DNA of 52,961 nt, from assembly GCA_030141605.1 (NCBI GenBank), contig JAQGDQ010001240.1:1-52961 (forward strand), in the 5' to 3' direction. This document shows, piece after piece, positions 44,586-52,961 of this stretch. The position numbers and the translations under genes were made by a program. Positions within the stretch are counted from its first letter, which is position 1, and each line of letters begins with the position of its first letter. This DNA is from Tubiluchus corallicola (taxonomy: Eukaryota > Priapulida > Priapulimorpha > Priapulimorphida > Tubiluchidae). The notes below the pieces were generated by a model. That model saw only the letters and a list, made by a program, of their open reading frames with translations, was not told where the DNA came from and made no database searches.

Positions 44586-45495
44586 ACTAAAATGTCTCTG
44601 AAAATCACATTGAATTTTATAGAAAATTTGGTGGCGATTTATCTCGGATTAATTGATGCCAACTTTCCATTACCACAGAAAAAATTAGTATATAAGCCTA
44701 CCCAGGATAAAATTTAGAGTTTATTTTCTGATTATTCATTGACAGCGTTCCTATATCTATGAGCCGATTACCTGACTACAGTGCACAGATTATGTGACCG
44801 ATTATCATAAGCTTTTTCAATTGTTTTACGACATAAGCACAGGGCTTATCCCTGATTATCAGTGGGTGACTGTGGGTCTAAGCTTATAACACTCTTTATT
44901 ACGTGCTTTGACGTTGTGTATTGTATACGATTTCGTACTTTACTTACGAAACTTGAACCTGTTAAGCTTCTATCCCCCAACATACCTTCAGGGTTAAAAA
45001 ATCTTCAGCCCCAAATTTCATTGCTTGGCAGATGTTATCTAAGATGTGGGACAGCAGTAAAACGAAAGGATAGACGCGGTAGGATAGAAACCTATACTAC
45101 AAAATGAGTTCTACACCCGTCGCTTGTTGCATGTCCAAGCATTCTTGTAGTTTGTGCGTGTGACAGCGGCTATTGTGGACTCGACAAGCAGCGACAGCGA
45201 CAGCGGACGTAGATCCTGTGTTGTCTCTGCACAAAAGCAGCACAATGATTCTTTCTGATAGTAGAAAGATTGTGCAGTGTATCTATGACTTATAATACAT
45301 ATATTAAAAATTTCTATGACCAAATTTATTCAAGATTCAGTCATCGTACAGTAATTATTATGCTACTTATTGAGCGGCATTATTGTCACCTCTTCTTCGT
45401 AATAACCATCATTTCGCCATATCATTTCCATAGTCGATGATCACCATCATTATTATCAACATGATCATCATCGTTGGCGTCGTCGTTATCGTCAT
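44586..45495. other. intergenic, no supported gene
   Basis: Short open frames only. A GCGTGTGACAG at about 45160 followed by a Ser/Asp-rich frame (DSTSSDSDSG) resembles the sequence at 38070, but the evidence is thin. Confidence 0.35.
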
Positions 45496-45512
45496 TCTTC
45501 TTCTTCTTCTTC

Positions 45513-45579
<67 letters not shown>

Positions 45580-45645
45580 TGTTATTATCATTATCATCAT
45601 CATCATCATCAGCAGCAGCAGCAGCAGCGGCAGCAGCAGCAGCCC
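45496..45645. repeat. compound trinucleotide microsatellite
   Basis: (CTT)n, then about 25 units of (ATT)n, then (CAT)n, then (CAG)n with a CGG, all adjoining. The step from one motif to the next by single substitutions is typical of slippage from a common array. Confidence 0.95.
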
Positions 45646-46137
45646 GACGGCTGCTGTCAAACTACAAAAGTCAGTGAAGATCATCTTGTCAGTCTTATAT
45701 TTAATGTGCTAGTTTTACCAGTGGCTATAGTAGGTTAATGAATCCGCCAAACACACCCTAATTACTGTACAATACAATCCAAGCAGAGCGTTCCTAGCCT
45801 AATCGGTTAAAAAAATACGTGACAAAATGGGCGTAAGATTCGTATGTTTTTGAGAAAGATGCCGCTTGAAGGCCTTTTATTCAGCAAATTCCACTCACAA
45901 AAAGGCTCTTCGGTGTCTAGTTCTAAAATCATCGATGCGGAATATATTTAAACGAGGCGTTGTCGAATGTCGACTGCTGATAATTATGATAAAATAATCC
46001 TCGCCAGCTAAATTTTGTTCTCTATTTTGAGATACAAACTTAAGGGAATGAAAAATTATAAACCGTAAAAATGTTATTACTTGAACTTTTAAATGCAGTA
46101 TACGTGTTATTAACATTTGACATTGAACGCTGCCGCC

Positions 46138-46240
46138 AACACCACCACTATCACCACCACCACCACCACCACCTCCATGAATACTACTACTACTACTAAG
46201 GCTGCTGCTACGACTACGACGACGACGACTACTAGTAGTT
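46138..46240. repeat. compound trinucleotide microsatellite
   Basis: (ACC)n, (TAC)n, (GCT)n and (GAC)n in series. Confidence 0.9.
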
Positions 46241-47762
46241 TTTTTTACATTAACGATTTTTTTCACGTTAGGAACACCGTGTCCATGGTATAGTTTTAGG
46301 CTATGTACAGTGTTTAAAATCTGTCCTTGATTCATATTTGCATTTCTGATCATGTAAACATTATAACGTTAGGGAGACAGTCTAAATATGTCATGTTGGA
46401 CCCAGGATAAAAATGTAGGCAAATGTAAATAAGAATGCTGTCCATATTGATTCGAGTAATTAATCAGATCTGTTAACAAATACTGAGTTGTCCTGTATGA
46501 GCCTTTTAGAGAAGGCCTATAATATGAACCTAGTTTACAGTCCAAACTCCAAATGACCAAGTATGATTCATGACATGACATCATTAACTTCTAATTGAAG
46601 TCTGCGATAGTAATAAAAATTATTTTTGAAAAATTAATGCAAACAATCTATTTTTGGCAATATAAGCTAAATTCAAACTAAACGAATTTTATAGAACGTC
46701 AAAGTGAAAAAAGTGAAACAAATAAACGAATGACGTGAATAAGAAATACTTGCAAAACGTAGGCGAAAAACCAATAGTAGGTCTATACTACGCTGTAATA
46801 CTGCAGCCTAGTAATTATCAGTGTAAGTTACGTTTAACAAGTATTATAAAACAGCTTAAAAGTTGATTTATGTATTCTTAGAAATATATAGAGAAATAGG
46901 TGGACAGACAGATGGAAAAGCAGTCAGGCAGGCAAGTAGGAAGGCAACATGGCTGACATAAGACAAAAAGATTTTAAGCAAAACCATACACAGACGGATA
47001 GACAAAACCATACAGACAGGTAATCAGGCTCAGGCAAACGGGTGGGAGAACAAGCAACCGTTCAGGTGAGTAATCAGGTAATAAAGCCGGTTAAAAGTTT
47101 ATTATTTATTAGATTTAAATAAAAAGTAGCAAAATCATATTTTTCTGTGTCCTATATGGCGTATAGCCTAAATATGCAGCCATTAAAGCTTCGTATCAGA
47201 ATGATGAACAAAAAAGTTGATTAATTAAATTTATGTTTACATGTTTAATTTCAGGAACGGTGGTAGACTGTAAGACATTGGAACAGGAGCACCTGCATTT
47301 TGTGATCCCAATAATTATAATCAATGACTTTGTTTATCTAAACCATTGATCAGTACCATTGAGCAGTACTCAAATGTAGCACTATCTATAAATGATTGTG
47401 AGGCCATAAGAATTCCGTTCATTTTACAATTATCTGCTAGCCAGAGTCATTCTGTCTTTCTCTAAAGTTGGTGCAACCTTAGCTGGATCAACCGTCAGTA
47501 TTTAAATTAGTGCTTTACGAAACGTTTTTTGCACTAATAATTATTCTGAGCATTAGACAGACGTGGCCATATCTATAATAGCAGAGACAGTGTCATCATC
47601 CCTTCTGGAAATGTGAGAAGAAGCCAACGCAGACGCATCACTAATTACTGGGATGAAGCCAGAAATCAATGTAACAGCTTCAAAGCTGTGTCAGCGTACC
47701 TAGAACGTCCAGACACGGGCTGTGCTATCTGCTTTACAACGGGGGTGGGCTGATTGCGAGTT
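46241..47762. other. intergenic, no supported gene
   Basis: AT-rich unique sequence. A (CAGACAGG)-like patch lies near 46900-47040. Confidence 0.45.
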
Positions 47763-47905
47763 TAAAAATAAATAAATAAATAAGTGAATAAATGGATAAG
47801 TGCATGGATGAATAAATGAACGAGTGAATGAATGGATGGATGGATGGATGAATGATTGAGTGAATAAATGAACGAATGAGTGAACGAGCGAACGAATAAA
47901 CGTAA
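47763..47905. repeat. tetranucleotide repeat (AAAT/GGAT/GAAT)n
   Basis: Interrupted 4-bp repeat changing from AAAT through GAAT and GGAT to GAAC. Confidence 0.9.
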
Positions 47906-49218
47906 ACCATGCCTATGCTAAAAATCTGAATGTTTAGACACGATAATTATTTCAGATGACGCGTATTATATGTCCCTATTAATATAGCATAAACTGATTC
48001 TGTGTTAGGTGAGACATACTGAATAGGCTGAAGGGAACTTTGGTCGTGTAAATAGTAATTTCTAAACCATTAATGCTTATAAATGTTCACTTTAAATTTG
48101 TTTGTTTGTATTTTACTGTTGGTTATACTGAATGCTCTTTCTTTGCTCACGGTTATTATAGCTAAGGGTTTAGATACGTGGCTGAATGGTCAGCTGGCTG
48201 ACAGACAGACTATTTGTTTATTTACTTAATAAATATCATCACAAGTCATCATATCAGTTAGTTTATTCGTAAAACACCCATCCCACTGAATTCAAATTTT
48301 TACAGGATCTTCCTGCAGACGCCCCTTTTCGACGGGCTTAATTCTGACAAAACGTTACTCAAAAGAAGCTTAAAAAAACCATCACCTATCTCACAGGTGG
48401 AAACTTTGCTCATATTGAACAGAAAATCTCTTTCTTTTCAAAGCAGCTGTTATACAGGTTTCTGGGACGCACATTTTTCTACATCTATGAGTCGCTTATA
48501 ATTGACAGGCCAAATTACTTAGCTCATGATAGGGATGGGTTGAAAAAATGTTTATTACGTACTAATTAAACCGCCTTTTAATTTACTAGTTTAGCTGAAA
48601 AATGCGTCTGATAAAAAGCTACGTTACAATTACGAAAAGGGGATACTAGGAATAGTTCACTCTGCTCCCTCTTACTCACACTTTCGAACTTGCTATCCCC
48701 TTTACTTAGTAATAATGTCCTTGTTGAAAAAAAAAACGCCCGTGGGGATTTGACCCAATCTGCACCCCTTTCAAGGTTTTCTATAATCGGAGGGTGGACA
48801 TGAAGGGGCAGTGAATCTCCAAAGTCCAGCCCGCATTTAAACAAGAAATCAGCTTATGATGAGCTCCTTAAAATGTAGGAAAGATAGTCAACATGAGGGG
48901 CGTGTCTATACTTTGGAGACAACGGATTAAGTTGCCGGGTCACTAGCTGACGGGTGTAGAACCGCCTCGTGTCTACAATGTGCAGATCTGTGCGTATTTA
49001 AAATGTGTCGGCCTAGCCTAGAAAAACCGGCCTGTCCTACTTTGCCTTACCATTAAGCACTGAAGGCTAATCATAGCTAAAATAAGGACGCTGAGAGGAA
49101 ATGCGCTCTTGTAAAAATAAGCGCACGCTAGCCTTCATGCACGTAACTCTTTAAAGTCGACCCACCATTGCGACCAAGATTTCTTTCAAATTCTACGAAC
49201 GAAGTCAAATTAATTTTA
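47906..49218. other. intergenic, no supported gene
   Basis: An 88-codon minus-strand open frame at 48578-48844 has no ATG-context, splice or family support. Confidence 0.4.
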
Positions 49219-50440
49219 ACTAGCCAAACCCCACAAAAAGAATTTTGTGCACAAATCAACACACAACCCACACCACACCACTCCACCTCATCACACCACA
49301 CTGCACCACACCATACCACTCCACCTCATCGCACCACACAATACCACCACACCGCACCACACCATACCACCTACACACCACACCACTCACACCATACCAC
49401 TCCACCACATCACACCACACTGCACCACACCATACCACTGCACCACCCACCCGCCTACACACCACACCATACCACTCCACCACATCACACCACATCGCAC
49501 CACACCATACCACTGCAGCACACCGCACCACCCACACACCACACCACCCACACCATACCACTCCACCACATCACACCACACCGCACCACACCATACCACT
49601 GCAGCACACCGCACCACCCAAACACCACACCACACCACCCACACCATACGACTCCACCACATCACACCACACTGCACCACAACACCCACCCACCCACACA
49701 CCACGCCACCCACTCCATACCACACTACCCACCCCACACACCCTATCACCCCACCACACCATCCATAGCACAACACACAAAGCACACCACCACCACACCA
49801 CATCAAATCCACCACCTCACGTGGTGATCATGATGTTGATGATGATGATGGTGGCAACGATGACGACACCTATAGCACAAGCACCAACAGCACAGCATTA
49901 CAACAAAACCATTCCAAACATTTTTCACAAAGTTGAAACTATGTGCTATAATATAATAAATAGCAAAGGCCCCGCAAAAGATTTTGCGTAAAAAACCACG
50001 TGTAATCAATATTACGCGAACATCCTACCTAGTCCACATTTATAACGCAAAGCCCGTAACATCATGCCTACAGTTTGTTTAACTAACGCAAAGCCTGTAG
50101 CAGCTTTTTGCTGAATTAAAGCTATAAGATTATAGACAGAGTACAATGGATGACGTCACAACAATGCCTTTGCGTCAGCCGTTTTCTAAGTGAAAATTGC
50201 CGAAAATAGAACTCCTAACTAACTCGTCGGTACTCCTCTCGGTGGACCTGCCCTAACATATATCCCACATCATCGTGTAGCCCCGTTCTTCCTCTTTCTG
50301 ATGAGCTATATATCTCCTTCCGAGAGTCCCACCGGGCGCCGCTAGAACGTTTTTCCCGCATGCTGTTTGGTCAAAATTTCGAAAAAATCGCGAGTTGGGT
50401 CCGGGAAAACGCCCGTTGCGGGGCGCCCTGGCCCTCTCGG
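49219..50440 (+). mobile_element. foldback element unit 1 (left arm plus spacer; right arm lost)
   Basis: Begins at ACTAGCCAAACCCCACAAAA (shared with unit 2), then about 550 bp of CACCA-type satellite (CACACCATACCACTCCACCA units), then about 500 bp of unique arm from CACGTGGTGATCATGATG to CTCCTTCCGAGAG. A 107-bp spacer follows (50327-50433). The right arm stops after CTCTCGG at 50440. No transposase is seen. Confidence 0.8.
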
Positions 50441-50770
50441 GAATTCTAAATATGCCTACTACACCCACCGCTGAACGGGCTATCTATCCATACCCAGCAC
50501 CCCCCTCGGCCCGTTCCCGTTCTCTACATCTCAGCCGTATAACTTTTGCAAAAAACGGCCGAAAAAGGGCCATTTTTGGAGGTTTTTCGCCCCCCGTTCC
50601 TCCCGGTGGGCCCCATTCGAAAAATAAACCATCAATGAGACGACACTAGATCGAGACCTTTCGTTTGATATATAGATCGCCGCAAATGGTGCCCTCGTCC
50701 GGGCTGTAGCCTCGAATCTTATATATATATAAATAAATATATATATATACCAAGAATATTAATATAAGAG
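50441..50770. other. sequence between the two foldback units
   Basis: GC-richer at first (CGGCCGAAAAAGGGCC, CGGTGGGCCCC), then a TA-rich run at 50716-50750. No gene is seen; possibly another mobile fragment. Confidence 0.4.
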
Positions 50771-52961
50771 ACTAGCCAAACCCCACAAAAAGAATTTTGT
50801 GCACAAATCAACACAAAACCCACACCACACCACTCCACCTCATCACACCACACTGCACCACACCATACCACTCCACCACATCACACCGCACAGCACCACA
50901 CCATAACACCACACTGCACCACACCACCCACCCACCTACACACCACACCACCCACACCATACCACTCCACCACATCACACCACACCGCACCACACCATAC
51001 CACCTACACACCACACCACCCACACCATACCACTCCACCACATCACACCACACTGCACCACACCATACCACTGCACCACCCACACACCACACCACACCAC
51101 CCACACCATAATACTCCACACTGCACCACACCGCACAGCACCACACCATAACACCACACTGCACCACACCGCACAGCACCACACCATAACACCACACTGC
51201 ACCACACCGCACAGCACCACACCATAACACCACACTGCACCACACCACCCACCAACCTACACACCACACCGCACCACACCATACCGCTGCAGCACACCGC
51301 ACCACACCACACCACCCACACCATACGACTCCACCACATCACACCACACTGCACCACACCATACCACTGCACCGCACCACCCACACACCACACCACACCA
51401 CCCACACCATAATACTCCACCACATCACACCGCACAGCACCACACAATAACACCACACTGCACCACACCACCCACCCACCTACACACCACACCACCCACA
51501 CCATACCACTCCACCACATCACACCACACCGCACCACAACATACCACTGCAGCACACCGCACGACCTACATACCACACCACACCAACCACACCATACGAC
51601 TCCACCACATCACACCACACTGCACCACACCATACCACATCACACCGCACTGCACCACACCATAACACCACACCGCACCACAACACCCACCCACCCACAC
51701 ACCACACCACCCACTCCAAACCACACTACCCACACCACACCCCACACACCCTATCACCCCACCACACCATCCATAGCACAACACACAAAGCACACCACCA
51801 CCACACCACATCAAATCCACCACCTCACGTGGTGATCATGATGTTGATGATGATGATGGTGGCAACGATGACGACACCTATAGCACAAGCACCAACAGCA
51901 CAGCATTACAACAAAACCAGTCCAAACATTTTTCACAAAGTTGAAACTATGTGCTATAATATAATAAATAGCAAAGGCCCCGCAAAAGATTTTGCGTATA
52001 AATACACGTGTAATCAATAATACGCGAACATCCTACCTAGTCCACATTTATAACACAAAGCCCGTAACATCGTGCCTACCGTTTGTTTAACTAACGCAAA
52101 GCCTGTAGCTTTTTGCTGAATTAAAGTTATAAGATTATAGACAGAGTACAATGGATGACGTCACAACAATGCCTTTGCGTCAGCAGTTTTCTAAGTGAAA
52201 ATTGCCGAAAATGGAACTTCTAATTAACTCGCCAGTACTCCTCTCGGTGGACCTGCCCTAAAATATATCCCACATCATCGTGTAGCCCTGTCCTTCCTCT
52301 TTGTAAAGAGCTATATATCTCCTTCCGAGAGGGCCAGGGCGCCCCGCAACGGGCGTTTTCCCGGACCCAACTCGCGATTTTTTCGAAATTTTGACCAAAC
52401 AGCATGCGGGAAAAACGTTCTAGCGGCGCCCGGTGGGACTCTCGGAAGGAGATATATAGCTCTTTACAAAGAGGAAGGACAGGGCTACACGATGATGTGG
52501 GCTATATGTTAGGGCAGGTCCACCGAGAGGAGTATCAACGAGTTAGTTAGGAGTTCTATTTTCGGCAATTTTCGCTTAGAAAACTGCTGACGCAAAGGCA
52601 TTGTTGTGACGTCATCCATTGTACTCTGTCTATAATCTTATAACTTTAATTCAGCAAAAAGCTACAGGCTTTGCGTTAGTTAAACAAACAGTAGGCATGA
52701 TGTTACGGGCTTTGTGTAATAAATGAGGACTAGGTAGGATGTTCGCGTATTATTGATTATACGTGGTTTTTTACGCAAAATCTTTTGCGGGGCCTTTGCT
52801 ATTTATTATATTATAGCACATAGTTTCAACTTTGTGAAAAATGTTTGGAATGGTTTTGTTGTAATTCTGTGCTGTTGGTGCTTGTGCTATAGGTGTCGTC
52901 ATCGTTGCCACCATCATCATCATCATGATCACCACGTGAGGTGGTGGATTTGATGTGGTGT
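50771..52961 (+). mobile_element. foldback element unit 2 (both arms, cut by window end)
   Basis: Satellite arm 50771-51830, unique arm to 52331, a 107-bp spacer (52332-52438), then the reverse complement of the unique arm from 52439 to the window end, where satellite begins again. The two arms differ by scattered substitutions and small indels, so this is not a simple assembly mirror. The spacer is in the opposite orientation to that in unit 1. Confidence 0.85.

Noticed and set aside
45409-45712. Ile/Leu/Ser/Ala-run open frames
   Set aside because: They are translations of a trinucleotide microsatellite.
49260-51830. Long His/Thr/Pro-rich and Val/Trp/Cys-rich open frames on both strands
   Set aside because: They are by-products of the stop-free CACCA satellite.

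Overview
The window is nuclear DNA of an invertebrate animal. It is AT-rich, with intron-containing host genes, many minisatellites and microsatellites, and copies of an LTR retroelement carrying an envelope gene. I cannot name the species.

Left part (1-11955): host sequence. A minus-strand secreted trypsin-family (S1) serine protease gene is visible as three phase-compatible exons: signal peptide plus propeptide, IIGG activation site, and the catalytic-His motif TAAHC. A weak fourth exon may follow. The gene is packed with tandem repeats, and one array (5212-6818) is made of about 24 copies of its own signal-peptide exon. At 10762-11955 lies the 3' end of a minus-strand leucine-rich-repeat gene with an LRR C-terminal cap. 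It has an in-frame stop and is cut by an LTR starting at 11956.

Middle part (11956-35371): several copies of one env-bearing LTR element of Ty3/gypsy-errantivirus type. The LTR is about 473 bp with AGTAAA...TTTACT ends, and purine tracts precede the 3' LTRs. A damaged copy A (12863-15770) has a partial LTR, a candidate primer-binding site, gag, a short inverted env piece and a broken nuclear-receptor gene. Copies B (minus) and C (plus) form a head-to-head inverted repeat around a 199-bp run of N. Each carries an F-like fusion glycoprotein gene, a divergent two-exon gene of unknown function, a row of small 3' genes, a nuclear receptor with DNA-binding and ligand-binding regions, a repeat-rich 3' region, a purine tract and an LTR. 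No pol gene is visible. The inner 5.2 kb of the two arms looks identical, while the outer parts differ by a few percent and by a block replacement.

The nuclear receptor lies inside the element, between env and the 3' LTR, in all three copies. This is the most striking feature of the window: a retroelement that carries its own putative ligand-regulated transcription factor.

Right part (35372-52961): mostly non-coding, with a few weak exon-like islands, low-complexity tracts and a 72-bp-arm hairpin element. It ends in a pair of foldback units (49219-50440 and 50771-window end) with CACCA-type satellite arms and a 107-bp spacer found in opposite orientations in the two copies.
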